From Comamonadaceae bacterium (GTDB lineage: Bacteria; Pseudomonadota; Gammaproteobacteria; Burkholderiales; Burkholderiaceae_C), in contig CANFXC010000019.1 in assembly GCA_947450765.1 (NCBI GenBank), positions 1 to 40,695 of the forward strand: 40,695 nucleotides of DNA. Reading direction: 5' to 3'. A program made the translations under genes and the position numbers. Below are positions 1-8,597 of the stretch, one piece after another. The notes under the pieces are model-generated. The model was not told the origin of the DNA. It searched no databases and worked only from the letters and a program-made list of their open reading frames with translations. Within the stretch, counting starts at the first letter, position 1. Each line of letters begins with the position of its first letter.

Positions 1-69
1 CACTACCAAAAGCGCCAAGGTCATCGGCAGAATTTCACTGAACTGCAAATCGGCGTCATCGCCGGCTAA
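1..69 (+). CDS. rplU: 50S ribosomal protein L21, C-terminal fragment
   Basis: Only the last 22 codons and the TAA stop are inside the window; the gene begins upstream. The translated end contains [14 protein letters not shown], which fits the conserved basic C-terminus of L21 (Lys-Arg-rich segment, then GHRQ and a hydrophobic strand). L21 is a 23S rRNA-binding protein of the large subunit. rpmA follows 26 bases downstream on the same strand, the usual rplU-rpmA pairing, which supports the call despite the short fragment. Confidence 0.85.
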   Translation, partial: HYQKRQGHRQNFTELQIGVIAG

Positions 70-95
70 GCAGCCAGTACCAGGAGTAACGGAAA

Positions 96-353
96 ATGGC
101 ACAGAAAAAAGGCGGCGGCTCTACGCGAAATGGGCGTGATTCACAGCCCAAGATGCTCGGTGTCAAGAAGTTCGGCGGCGAAGTCATCAACGCAGGCAGC
201 ATCATTGTTCGCCAGCGCGGGACTAAGTTCCACCCGGGCGTCAACGTCGGTATCGGCAAAGACCACACCCTCTTTGCGTTGGTTGGTGGCAAGGTTTCCT
301 TTGCCGTCAAGGGCGCTTTGAACAAGCACACCGTCAACGTGACACCAGCTTAA
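96..353 (+). CDS. rpmA: 50S ribosomal protein L27
   Basis: The 85-residue product has the usual L27 length and opening: [16 protein letters not shown], then GVKKFGGE. The flexible Gly/Lys/Arg-rich N-terminus of L27 reaches the peptidyl-transferase centre of the large ribosomal subunit. It has the short N-terminus without the cleaved leader found in Firmicutes. An AGGAG ribosome-binding site lies 9 bases before the ATG. It follows rplU and precedes obgE, a standard ribosome-biogenesis cluster, with a hairpin terminator between rpmA and obgE. Confidence 0.97.
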   Translation: MAQKKGGGSTRNGRDSQPKMLGVKKFGGEVINAGSIIVRQRGTKFHPGVNVGIGKDHTLFALVGGKVSFAVKGALNKHTVNVTPA

Positions 354-361
354 GCTGATCA

Positions 362-400
362 CTTCGATGGCATCGAAGCCCCGCCAGCCGGGGCTTTTTT
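362..400 (+). terminator. Rho-independent terminator after rpmA, with overlapping upstream hairpin
   Basis: The inverted repeat AAGCCCCG / CGGGGCTT (376-383 and 389-396) encloses a 5-base loop and runs directly into a T tract (395-400). Just upstream, CTTCGAT / ATCGAAG (362-368 and 372-378) forms a second hairpin that shares bases 376-378 with the terminator stem, so the two cannot form fully at once. The position between rpmA and obgE suggests partial termination that lowers obgE relative to the ribosomal proteins. Confidence 0.8.
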
Positions 401-433
401 GTTTCTACCACTAGGTAGATCAGGACATTCATC

Positions 434-1513
434 ATGAAATTTGTTGACGAAGCATATATAGACATTGCCGCAGGCGATGGGGGCAACGGCTGCGTCTCAT
501 TTCGGCATGAGAAGTACAAAGAATTCGGTGGCCCGAACGGTGGTGATGGCGGCCGCGGCGGTCACATTTATGCGGTAGCTGACTCCAATCTAAACACCTT
601 GGTTGACTTCAGGTTTTCAAGACGCCACAACGCCCACGGCGGCGAACACGGCAAGGGCTCGGATATGTTCGGCGCCAAGGGCGACGACATCGTGTTGAAA
701 ATGCCCGTCGGCACCATCCTCACAGACGCCGAAACCGGCGATATTTTGTTTGAGTTGCTGGTACCAGGCGAAGAAGTTTTGATCGCCAAAGGCGGCGATG
801 GTGGTTTCGGTAACTTGCGCTTCAAAAGCTCGACCAACCGTGCCCCGCGCACCAAGACACCTGGTTGGCCAGGCGAGCACAAAAGCCTGAAGCTGGAACT
901 CAAAGTTCTGGCAGATGTCGGCCTGCTTGGCATGCCGAACGCCGGTAAATCAACGTTCATCACGGCTGTCTCCAATGCACGTCCGCGCATTGCAGACTAT
1001 CCGTTCACCACGCTACACCCGAATCTCGGCGTCGTACGGGTTGGCCCTGAGCAAAGCTTTGTGGTTGCCGACTTGCCCGGTTTGATCGAGGGCGCCTCAG
1101 ATGGCGCCGGGCTAGGACACCTCTTTTTGCGGCATTTGCAACGCACGCGACTGCTGCTGCATATCGTGGACATGGCTCCGTTTGACGACAGCATCGACCC
1201 GGTCAAGCAAGCCAAGGCGATCGTCAACGAGTTGAAAAAATACGATGAAGAACTGTTCAACAAGCCCCGCTGGCTGGTCCTGAACAAACTCGACATGGTC
1301 GAGCCGGACAAGCGCGCAGCGCTCGTCAAAGACTTCGTCAAGCGCTTCAAGTTCAAAGGCCCGGTGTTCGAAATCTCGGCCTTGACGCGCGAAGGCTGTG
1401 AACATTTGGTCAAGGCCATCTACCAGCACGTCAAAGCCGTGCAAAAGAGCGAACAACCGCCAGAAGACATTGATCCACGTTTTCCTCTTGGCGAAACACC
1501 TGTTGATCACTGA
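434..1513 (+). CDS. obgE: Obg family GTPase (ribosome assembly)
   Basis: The 359-residue protein has the Obg architecture. A glycine-rich Obg domain (about 1-158, with the GGPNGGDGG run near 32-40) is followed by a P-loop GTPase domain with G1 GMPNAGKS at 166-173, G3 DLPGLIEG at 213-220 and G4 NKLD at 284-287. Obg/CgtA proteins bind the 50S subunit and act in late large-subunit assembly and stress responses. The position directly after rplU-rpmA is the classic one. AGGA lies about 10 bases before the ATG. The C-terminal tail after the G domain is short, as in proteobacterial members. Confidence 0.97.
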   Translation: MKFVDEAYIDIAAGDGGNGCVSFRHEKYKEFGGPNGGDGGRGGHIYAVADSNLNTLVDFRFSRRHNAHGGEHGKGSDMFGAKGDDIVLKMPVGTILTDAETGDILFELLVPGEEVLIAKGGDGGFGNLRFKSSTNRAPRTKTPGWPGEHKSLKLELKVLADVGLLGMPNAGKSTFITAVSNARPRIADYPFTTLHPNLGVVRVGPEQSFVVADLPGLIEGASDGAGLGHLFLRHLQRTRLLLHIVDMAPFDDSIDPVKQAKAIVNELKKYDEELFNKPRWLVLNKLDMVEPDKRAALVKDFVKRFKFKGPVFEISALTREGCEHLVKAIYQHVKAVQKSEQPPEDIDPRFPLGETPVDH

Positions 1514-1525
1514 AGAGTCCCGCAC

Positions 1526-2662
1526 ATGCCTGCAGCCGCTTTGTCACCCGTCCTGCTGAACGCCAAACGCATCGTTGTGAAAGTGGGCTCCAGCCTGGTC
1601 ACCGACGAGGGCCGGGGTCTTGACGCTGAAGCCATTGGCTTGTGGTGCAAGCAACTCGCGCTGCTGGTGCAAGACGGCCGCGAAGTCATCATGGTCAGCA
1701 GCGGTGCCATTGCAGAGGGCATGAAGCGCTTGGGCTGGAGCAGCCGCCCCAAAGCCATTCACGAACTGCAGGCAGCTGCCGCTGTCGGCCAGATGGGCTT
1801 GGTGCAAGTCTACGAAAGCAAGCTGCGCGAAAACGGTATTGGCAGCGCCCAAGTGCTGCTGACGCATGCCGACCTCGCCGACCGCGAACGCTACTTAAAC
1901 GCCCGCTCGACCTTGCTCACTTTGCTTCAGTTAGGCGTGGTACCGGTCATCAATGAGAACGACACCGTCGTCAACGACGAGATCAAGTTTGGCGACAACG
2001 ACACCTTGGGCGCGCTGGTCGCCAACTTGGTCGAAGCCGACATTTTGATCATCTTGACCGACCAAAAAGGCGTCTTCACAGCAGATCCACGCAAGGATCC
2101 CAACGCGACGCTCGTGCACGAAGCACAAGCCGGCGACCCGGCACTCGAAGCCATGGCCGGTGGTGCCGGCTCCAGCATTGGCAAAGGCGGCATGTTGACC
2201 AAGATTTTGGCGGCCAAACGGGCTGCTGGTTCTGGTGCGTCTACCGTGATCGCTTGGGGCCGTGAACCGGACGCACTGCTCCGCCTGACGCGAGGCGAGC
2301 CCATCGGCACGCTGCTGGTGGCGCAGACCCCAAAGAACCATGCGCGTAAACAATGGATGGCCGACCACCTGCAAATGCGCGGCTCGGTGCTGATCGATGC
2401 AGGGGCAGTCGTCAAAGTCCGCGATGAGGACAAGAGCTTGCTGCCGATTGGCATGACGGCGGTTCAGGGCGAATTTTCACGCGGCGACGTGATCGCCGTG
2501 CGGGATGCCGATGGTCTGGAGATTGCTCGCGGTTTGTCGAACTACTCAAGCGCCGAAGCCCGCCTCATTTGCCGCAAATCATCCGCTGATTTTGAACGCC
2601 TGCTGGGCTACACCGGCGAGCCAGAGATGGTCCACCGGACCAATCTGGTTCTGAATCGTTGA
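1526..2662 (+). CDS. proB: Glutamate 5-kinase
   Basis: The 378-residue protein phosphorylates L-glutamate to glutamyl-5-phosphate, the first step of proline synthesis. The amino-acid kinase domain (about 12-265) shows KVGSSLV near the start, [17 protein letters not shown] and [11 protein letters not shown]-terminal PUA domain (about 285-370) is present, as in the long form found in E. coli. The gene starts 12 bases after obgE and probably shares its transcript; the obgE-proB pairing is common in betaproteobacteria. No proA is in the window. Family members are inhibited by proline. Confidence 0.96.
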   Translation: MPAAALSPVLLNAKRIVVKVGSSLVTDEGRGLDAEAIGLWCKQLALLVQDGREVIMVSSGAIAEGMKRLGWSSRPKAIHELQAAAAVGQMGLVQVYESKLRENGIGSAQVLLTHADLADRERYLNARSTLLTLLQLGVVPVINENDTVVNDEIKFGDNDTLGALVANLVEADILIILTDQKGVFTADPRKDPNATLVHEAQAGDPALEAMAGGAGSSIGKGGMLTKILAAKRAAGSGASTVIAWGREPDALLRLTRGEPIGTLLVAQTPKNHARKQWMADHLQMRGSVLIDAGAVVKVRDEDKSLLPIGMTAVQGEFSRGDVIAVRDADGLEIARGLSNYSSAEARLICRKSSADFERLLGYTGEPEMVHRTNLVLNR

Positions 2663-2683
2663 ACAGCTAAAGCGCTGAAATAA

Positions 2684-3376
2684 TTAGGCCTCGCGCTCGC
2701 CAGAGGCTGCTGCAGGCCTCAGGTTGGTTTGCGGATCAGGGTCAAAGCTCGCTCCCGGCGGCAACTCAAACGAAGACGCGCCACCATGCGAGGTGTAATG
2801 TGAGAAACCGTCTGCGCCTTGTGCTTGACCGGCTTCACGCTGGCGAATACCGCCTCGCAAATAACGATTGCGATGATCCACACGGGCTTCCTCACGGAAA
2901 TCCAGACGCGGCACATAACGTGACAACTCGGTCAAGGCCATTTCGTAAACACCCCGTTTGAATTCGACCACGGCGTCCAGCGGGACCCAGTAATCGTTCC
3001 AGCGCCAAGCATCGAACTCGGGGTGATCGGTGGCACGCAGGTTCAAGTCCCAGTCGTGGCCAACCAATTGCAGCAAAAACCAGATTTGCTTCTGGCCTTT
3101 GTAATGTCCGCGTGCATCGCGGCGGATAAACCGGTCAGGTACCTCGTAACGCAACCAGTCCCGGGTCCGGGCAAGCACTTGCACATGCTGCGGCATCAAC
3201 CCCACTTCTTCGTGTAATTCACGCAGCATGGCTTGCTCGGGATTTTCGCCCCGGTCAATGCCGCCTTGCGGGAATTGCCACGAGTGGGTACGGATGCGCT
3301 TGCCCCAAAATACCTGACTTCTCTGGTTGAGCAAGATGATCCCGACGTTAGGCCTGAAGCCATCGCGGTCGAGCAT
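2684..3376 (-). CDS. rppH: RNA pyrophosphohydrolase (Nudix)
   Basis: The N-terminal 160 residues match RppH/Nud[16 protein letters not shown], then WQFPQGG and a Nudix box at 38-60 ending RELHEEVGL. RppH removes pyrophosphate from the 5' end of mRNAs and opens them to RNase E decay. I chose the ATG at 3376 over a TTG two codons upstream because MLDR is the conserved start, with GAGG 7 bases before it. The tail after about residue 165 is low-complexity and probably disordered, as in other Burkholderiales members. The gene converges on proB (21-base gap) and diverges from proS. Confidence 0.93.
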   Translation of the reverse strand: MLDRDGFRPNVGIILLNQRSQVFWGKRIRTHSWQFPQGGIDRGENPEQAMLRELHEEVGLMPQHVQVLARTRDWLRYEVPDRFIRRDARGHYKGQKQIWFLLQLVGHDWDLNLRATDHPEFDAWRWNDYWVPLDAVVEFKRGVYEMALTELSRYVPRLDFREEARVDHRNRYLRGGIRQREAGQAQGADGFSHYTSHGGASSFELPPGASFDPDPQTNLRPAAASGEREA

Positions 3377-3481
3377 AATCAAACCTCAAAATTTTTAAAC
3401 TGAGTCCATTATGCACAGCGAAAGGCCTAGCGCCAAGCTTGCTGCAGGCTACAGTGATCCAACCTCAGAAAATACGCCCCC

Positions 3482-5224
3482 ATGAAAGCCTCCCAGTTCT
3501 TCATCTCGACGCTCAAGGAAGCGCCAGCCGACGCCGAAGTCGTCAGTCACCAACTGATGATGCGTGCCGGCATGATCAAAAAGTTGGGCGCCGGCATCTA
3601 CAACTACATGCCGATGGGCCTGCGCGTGATTCGCAAGGTCGAAGCCATCGTGCGCGAAGAAATGAACCGCGCTGGCGCCATCGAAATGGCCATGCCGGTC
3701 ATTCAGCCAGCTGAACTCTGGCAAGAAACGGGACGCTTTGAAAAGATGGGCCCCGAAATGCTGCGCATCAAGGACCGGCATGGCCGCGACTTCGTGATCC
3801 AGCCCACCAGCGAAGAGGTCATCACCGACGTCATGCGTCAAGACATCCGCAGCTACAAGCAACTGCCGAAAAACATCTACCAAATTCAAACCAAGTTTCG
3901 TGACGAACGGCGTCCGCGTTTTGGCCTGATGCGCGGCCGTGAATTCACCATGAAGGATGCCTACAGCTTTGACCGTGACCCGACGGCGGCCAAAGTCAGC
4001 TACCAAAACATGGCGCAGGCTTACCGCCAAATTTTCGACCGCTTCGGCCTGCGCTACCGCGCTGTCGCGGCCGACAGCGGTGCCATTGGTGGCGACCTGA
4101 GCGAAGAGTTTCAGGTGATCGCCGCCACTGGCGAAGACGCCATCGTTTACTGCCCCAGCAGTGACTACGCAGCCAACATGGAGAAGGCTGAGTCACTGGC
4201 ACCCGCCGGCCCGCGCAAGGCCGCGTCCCAGCCCCTCAAACGCACATCGACACCCGACAAAAGCACCTGCGCGGATGTCGCTGCTTTTCTCGGCGTGCCG
4301 CTTGCCAACACCATCAAGTCGCTGGTCTTGGCCACCGACGACATCGGACCTGCAGGCGAGGTCATCAAGACCCGCGTCTGGCTGCTGCTGCTGCGCGGCG
4401 ACCACGACATGAATGAAGTCAAGGTCGGCAAAATCGAAGGCTTGGCCAATTTCCGCTTCGCTACGTTGGCTGAGATTGAAGACCATTTCGGCTGCAAGCC
4501 GGGCTACCTCGGACCTTTGAACTTGAAGAAACCCGTCTCACTGGTGGTTGACCGTGAAGTCGCCGTCATGAGCGACTGGATTTGCGGCGCCAACGAAGTT
4601 GACCTGCATCTGACCGGCGTCAACTGGGTGCGCGATTTACCGGAGCCGGGCCTGGTCGCCGACTTGCGCAATGTGTTGGCGGGCGATGCATCTCCCGATG
4701 GCCTGGGCGTGCTGGCGATTGAGCGCGGCATAGAAGTCGGTCACGTGTTTTACCTGGGCACCAAGTACAGCCAAGCCATGAACGCGACTTTTCTAGACGA
4801 AAACGGCAAGCCCCAGTTCATGGAAATGGGCTGCTACGGCATCGGCATCACGCGGCTGCCTGCGGCTGCGATTGAGCAAAACCACGATGAGCGCGGCATC
4901 ATCTGGCCGGACGCAATTGCCCCCTTCACCGTGGTGATCTGCCCGATCAGCCCAGACCGTTTCCCCGAAGTACAAGCGGCTGCCGACAAGCTGCATGCCG
5001 AACTGCTGGCCGCTGGCGTGGATGTGATTCTTGACGACCGGGGCGAGCGACCCGGTGCCATGTTTGCCGATTGGGAACTGATCGGCGTGCCGCACCGCGT
5101 GACGATTGGCGACCGCGGACTGAAAGAAGGTCAGCTTGAATACCAGCACCGCCGTGACGCAGCCTCGACCAAGGTCGCCGTCGTCGATATCTTCAACTTC
5201 CTCAAGGACAAGCTGGCACCATGA
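3482..5224 (+). CDS. proS: Prolyl-tRNA synthetase (bacterial type with editing insert)
   Basis: The 580-residue class II synthetase charges tRNA-Pro. Visible features are the N-terminal [14 protein letters not shown], motif 2 around 139-155 ([17 protein letters not shown]), an INS/YbaK-like editing domain at about 225-400 that hydrolyses Ala-tRNA-Pro, motif 3 with GCYGIGITR, and a C-terminal anticodon-binding domain (about 480-578). Length and domain order match the bacterial ProS. Its TGA stop overlaps the ATG of the following transglycosylase gene. Divergent transcription from rppH leaves about 100 bases for two promoters. Confidence 0.97.
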   Translation: MKASQFFISTLKEAPADAEVVSHQLMMRAGMIKKLGAGIYNYMPMGLRVIRKVEAIVREEMNRAGAIEMAMPVIQPAELWQETGRFEKMGPEMLRIKDRHGRDFVIQPTSEEVITDVMRQDIRSYKQLPKNIYQIQTKFRDERRPRFGLMRGREFTMKDAYSFDRDPTAAKVSYQNMAQAYRQIFDRFGLRYRAVAADSGAIGGDLSEEFQVIAATGEDAIVYCPSSDYAANMEKAESLAPAGPRKAASQPLKRTSTPDKSTCADVAAFLGVPLANTIKSLVLATDDIGPAGEVIKTRVWLLLLRGDHDMNEVKVGKIEGLANFRFATLAEIEDHFGCKPGYLGPLNLKKPVSLVVDREVAVMSDWICGANEVDLHLTGVNWVRDLPEPGLVADLRNVLAGDASPDGLGVLAIERGIEVGHVFYLGTKYSQAMNATFLDENGKPQFMEMGCYGIGITRLPAAAIEQNHDERGIIWPDAIAPFTVVICPISPDRFPEVQAAADKLHAELLAAGVDVILDDRGERPGAMFADWELIGVPHRVTIGDRGLKEGQLEYQHRRDAASTKVAVVDIFNFLKDKLAP

Positions 5225-5913
5225 TTCAACAGCCAGGGCGCTTAGCACCGCCACTGGAAACACCACCTCCCATCTCTAGGCGGCGTTGCCTACAGCGCTG
5301 CTCTGCGACTGGCCTTCTGGGCCTCTTGGGTAGCGTCGGCAGCCTAGGCCTGTTTGGCGAGATGGCCCATGCTGGTGGCCAACTGGAAGAGCCGCTGGTG
5401 GACTCTGTCCGCACGGCCTTGACCTCGGCTGTTTCGAATCGCGCGCCGCCAGTACCGCAATTCAGCAACGCTGAAAGCAAACTCGCCTACCAACGCTGGT
5501 CGAGTCTCATGGCGACCCGACTCACGCGTCTCATTCCCGAGGCACACAGCCGTCAAGAATTCTCACAAACAGTTTGGTACGAAAGCAAACGCGCTGGACT
5601 GGATCTGCCGCTGGTGCTTGGGCTGATCGAAGTCGAGAGCCACTTTCGCAAGTTCGCTGTGTCCTCAGTAGGCGCACGCGGCTTCATGCAGATCATGCCT
5701 TTTTGGGTCCGCCTCATCGGCGATGGCGATGTCAGCAAACTCTTTCATCTGCAAACCAATCTGCGTTTTGGCTGCGTCATCTTGCGGCATTATCTGGACC
5801 GAGAACAAGGCGACTTGTTCATGGGTTTGGGCCGCTACAACGGATCGCGCGGGCAAGCGCCTTATCCCGAGGCGGTGCTGGCAACAAGCAAAAAGTGGCA
5901 GCTCGGCAGCTAG
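5221..5913 (+). CDS. Lytic transglycosylase (SLT domain) with Tat-like signal
   Basis: The 230-residue protein carries an SLT/lysozyme-like domain at about 115-225. The catalytic glutamate is E139 in LIEVESHF, followed by [10 protein letters not shown] (151-160) and [10 protein letters not shown], the usual layout of peptidoglycan lytic transglycosylases that form anhydromuropeptides in the periplasm. The N-terminus has SRRRCLQ (19-25) followed by a Gly/Leu-rich hydrophobic stretch and AHA-G, which resembles a twin-arginine signal. The start overlaps the proS stop (ATGA), so translation is probably coupled. The exact subfamily is unclear, so I assign no symbol. Confidence 0.88.
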   Translation: MIQQPGRLAPPLETPPPISRRRCLQRCSATGLLGLLGSVGSLGLFGEMAHAGGQLEEPLVDSVRTALTSAVSNRAPPVPQFSNAESKLAYQRWSSLMATRLTRLIPEAHSRQEFSQTVWYESKRAGLDLPLVLGLIEVESHFRKFAVSSVGARGFMQIMPFWVRLIGDGDVSKLFHLQTNLRFGCVILRHYLDREQGDLFMGLGRYNGSRGQAPYPEAVLATSKKWQLGS

Positions 5914-5934
5914 CGTAACGGCCGCAAGCAACGC

Positions 5935-6411
5935 TCAGATAGGCAAATGAGTCGCTGCCTGAAAGCCGCGCTCTTGTGCAAACCATGCCAACACAGGCAC
6001 GGTGCCCGGCAGCACAGGGTGGACTTGCACCGGCAGCGTCTGCCAAGCGAATGACTGGCCTTCGCGCATTTGCAAAGTGCCAGTCCAGTCAAAAACTTTG
6101 CAAAAATTCAGCCGCACCAAGGCGTGCGGATAGTCCACCAGTTCGGTCCGCCAAGCGTGCACGGCACCGATCGTGATGCCGATCTCTTCTTCGAGCTCAC
6201 GCCGCAGTGCCTGCTCGACGCTCTCTCCAGCTTCAAGCTTACCGCCGGGAAATTCCCAGTAACCTTCATACACTTTTCCGGGCGGGCGCGAGGTCAGCAA
6301 GAACTCACCGCCGGCGCGCACCAGCACACCTACAGCGACTTCCACCGTGGGACGGTCAACACCGCCCTCGCGTGGGCGGTCTTTATCGGCCACCAGCAGC
6401 GGTGCGATCAT
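5935..6411 (-). CDS. mutT: Nudix hydrolase, MutT-like (8-oxo-dGTP diphosphatase)
   Basis: The 158-residue protein has a Nudix box at 56-78 with GGKLEAGES and RRELEEEIG. Upstream are VAVGVLV and the MutT-like segment EGYWEFPGGK. MutT sanitises the nucleotide pool by hydrolysing 8-oxo-dGTP. The first 20 residues precede the usual MutT start, but the ATG at 6411 overlaps the stop of the DUF815 gene as ATGA, which supports it. A start nearer the domain cannot be excluded. The EGYWEFPGGK segment and length favour MutT over other Nudix classes, but substrate specificity is inferred. Confidence 0.85.
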   Translation of the reverse strand: MIAPLLVADKDRPREGGVDRPTVEVAVGVLVRAGGEFLLTSRPPGKVYEGYWEFPGGKLEAGESVEQALRRELEEEIGITIGAVHAWRTELVDYPHALVRLNFCKVFDWTGTLQMREGQSFAWQTLPVQVHPVLPGTVPVLAWFAQERGFQAATHLPI

Positions 6412-7283
6412 GCCGTGGTTTGTTGACCAGCGTAGTCGCGGGCGAACTGAAACGCGACCCGACCGCTGCGTGAACCGCGCTCTAAAGCCCAGACCAGTGA
6501 CGCTGGTTGCGCCGCTTTGATGGCCTCAGCCGTCACGCCAAAAGAGGTCAACCACTGCGCCACGATGGTCAAGTATTCGTCTTGGCTGAAAGGGTAGAAA
6601 CTGACCCACAGACCAAAGCGTTCCGACAGCGAAATTTTTTCTTCGACCACTTCACCCGGATGCACTTCACCGTCCGCTGTGTGCGTGTAGGTGAGGTTTT
6701 CGGTCATGTACTCAGGCAGCAAATGGCGCCGGTTGCTGGTGGCGTAAATCAGCACATTCGGCGTGGCCGCAGCGATCGAGCCATCCAAGATGGACTTGAG
6801 CGCTTTGTAGCCTGACTCGCCCTCTTCAAAGCTCAAGTCGTCACAAAAAATGATGAATTTTTCAGGCAGGCCGAAGACCAGATCAACGATGTCGGGCAAG
6901 TCCACCAAGTCGGCTTTGTCCACTTCAATGAGGCGCAAACCTTGCGCCGAATACTCGTTCAGGCAGGCCTTGATCAAGGAGGATTTGCCGGTGCCACGCG
7001 AACCTGTCAACAACACATTGTTGGCCGGCACACCCTTCACGAACTGCTCGGTGTTGCGCTTGATTTTTTCTTTTTGGTCTTCGATTTCCTTCAAATCCGT
7101 CAGTTGCATGCTGCCTAGGTGCTTCACTGGCTCCAGTGAACCATGACCGGAACTGCGCTTGCGGTAACGGTACGCCACCGAGGCTTGCCAGTCGGGTGCA
7201 CTCAAGGGCTGCGGCAAGACCGACTCAATGCGGGTCACCAAGGATTCAACACGCGCCATCAGGCGTTCAAAGGACTCGTTCAT
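6408..7283 (-). CDS. DUF815 family AAA-type ATPase
   Basis: The 291-residue product has a P-loop GSRGTGKS at 94-101 and a Walker B IIFCDDL at 144-150, then a sensor-like strand ending ATSNRRH and a downstream RFGLWVSFYPF segment. This is the DUF815 family, a single AAA-like domain protein of unknown cellular role; ATP binding is predicted and nothing more. A longer frame opening at a TTG inside argJ exists, but the ATG at 7283, 8 bases after the argJ stop, gives a sensible N-terminus. Its stop overlaps the start of the Nudix gene, so the two are probably made together. Confidence 0.9.
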   Translation of the reverse strand: MNESFERLMARVESLVTRIESVLPQPLSAPDWQASVAYRYRKRSSGHGSLEPVKHLGSMQLTDLKEIEDQKEKIKRNTEQFVKGVPANNVLLTGSRGTGKSSLIKACLNEYSAQGLRLIEVDKADLVDLPDIVDLVFGLPEKFIIFCDDLSFEEGESGYKALKSILDGSIAAATPNVLIYATSNRRHLLPEYMTENLTYTHTADGEVHPGEVVEEKISLSERFGLWVSFYPFSQDEYLTIVAQWLTSFGVTAEAIKAAQPASLVWALERGSRSGRVAFQFARDYAGQQTTA

Positions 7284-7291
7284 GGGGCTGT

Positions 7292-8533
7292 TTAGCTTCT
7301 GTAATCTGCGTTGATCTTGACGTAATCGTAGGAGAGGTCGCAGGTCCAAACGGTGTCGACCGCGTCGCCGCGCCCCAACACCACACGAACCAAAATCTCG
7401 CTTTGCTGCATCACGCGTTGGCCTTCGGCTTCAACGTAATCAATGTGTCGGCCGCCGTTTTTAGCCACCAGCACGTCGTCCAAGTACAAATCAATCAGCG
7501 TCTGGTCAAGGTCATCAATACCGGCGTAACCAACAGCTGCCAAGATGCGGCCAAGGTTCGGGTCGCTGGCAAAGAAAGCCGTTTTCACCAATGGTGAATG
7601 GGCAATGGCGTAGGCTACTTTGCGGCATTCATCACCGGTGTTGCCGCCTTCGACGCGGATGGTGATGAACTTGGTGGCGCCTTCGCCGTCACGCACGATC
7701 GCCTGCGCCAGCTTCTGAGCAATCTCCAGCATCGCCGCTTTGAGAGCGCGACCGTCAGCACTGTCCAGCGCGGTAATTAGCGTGTGCTTGGCTTGCTGCG
7801 TCGCCACGATCACGAAGGAGTCGTTGGTGGAGGTGTCCCCATCGACCGTGACACGGTTGAAGGAAGCGTCTGCTAATTCACGGGCCAGTTGCGACATCAG
7901 GGCCGGCGCCACGCAAGCGTCAGTCGTCAAGAAACCGAGCATGGTCGCCATGTTCGGGCGGATCATGCCCGAACCTTTGCTGATGCCAGTGATGGTGATC
8001 GTGGCACCGCCCAGTGTGATGCGCGTGGAAAACGCCTTGGCCACGATGTCGGTGGTCATGATGGCTTCGGCCGCACTGGCCCAGTTGTCTGGCCGAGCAT
8101 TTGCCAGCGCAGCCGGTAGCCCCGCGGCGATGCGCTCATACGGCAGAGGCTCCATGATGACGCCTGTTGAGAACGGCAAGATCTGTTCTGGTGACACGTT
8201 GAGGTCACGGGCCAGTGCGATGCAACTGGCCCGTGCGCGCATCAAGCCATCTGAGCCCGTGCCAGCATTCGCATTGCCGGTGTTGATCAGCATGGCGCGA
8301 ATGCCATGCGAGGCACCGGCGTTCAAGGCGAGGTTGTCACGGCAGATTTGCACAGGTGCCGCGCAAAACCGGTTTTGCGTGAACACCGCGCCGACTGCGC
8401 AGCCTTCGTCGAGCAACAGAACAGCCAGGTCTTTGCGACCGACTTTGCGAATGCCGGCTTCGGCAATTCCCCATCGAACACCGGGGACAGGATGAAGTTC
8501 AGCAGCAGGCGTAGCGACCAGGTTCACGGGCAT
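7292..8533 (-). CDS. argJ: Bifunctional glutamate N-acetyltransferase / amino-acid acetyltransferase
   Basis: The 413-residue ArgJ moves the acetyl group of N-acetylornithine to glutamate, recycling it in arginine synthesis. The precursor is cut autocatalytically between A196 and T197 in PNMATML, so T197 becomes the N-terminal nucleophile of the beta chain. [10 protein letters not shown] precedes it, and [10 protein letters not shown] and TNDSFV are present. A GGAG site lies 7 bases before the ATG. It follows secA after a terminator and leads into the DUF815-Nudix pair. Confidence 0.97.
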   Translation of the reverse strand: MPVNLVATPAAELHPVPGVRWGIAEAGIRKVGRKDLAVLLLDEGCAVGAVFTQNRFCAAPVQICRDNLALNAGASHGIRAMLINTGNANAGTGSDGLMRARASCIALARDLNVSPEQILPFSTGVIMEPLPYERIAAGLPAALANARPDNWASAAEAIMTTDIVAKAFSTRITLGGATITITGISKGSGMIRPNMATMLGFLTTDACVAPALMSQLARELADASFNRVTVDGDTSTNDSFVIVATQQAKHTLITALDSADGRALKAAMLEIAQKLAQAIVRDGEGATKFITIRVEGGNTGDECRKVAYAIAHSPLVKTAFFASDPNLGRILAAVGYAGIDDLDQTLIDLYLDDVLVAKNGGRHIDYVEAEGQRVMQQSEILVRVVLGRGDAVDTVWTCDLSYDYVKINADYRS

Positions 8534-8551
8534 GAGGAGTCTCCAGAGTTC

Positions 8552-8581
8552 AAAAACAGCGGGCCCATGGATTGGCCCCGC
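8552..8581 (-). terminator. Rho-independent terminator between secA and argJ
   Basis: On the minus strand, just after the secA stop, GCGGGGCC (complement of 8574-8581) pairs with GGGCCCGC (complement of 8559-8566) across a 7-base loop with one G-G mismatch, followed by TGTTTTTG. This has the form of an intrinsic terminator and separates secA from argJ. The argJ ribosome-binding site lies about 10 bases further on, so any argJ promoter must be in or before this hairpin, or readthrough must occur. Confidence 0.7.
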
Positions 8582-8597
8582 ATCAGGCGCGCCTGAT
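8582..8597. repeat. 16-bp perfect palindrome at the secA stop codon
   Basis: ATCAGGCGCGCCTGAT reads the same on both strands and abuts the TGA of secA (8597-8599). It lies immediately before the secA terminator hairpin. As a loop-less palindrome it is more like a protein-binding site or a cruciform-prone element than a terminator stem. It could also be chance overlap between the end of the coding sequence and the terminator. Confidence 0.6.
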
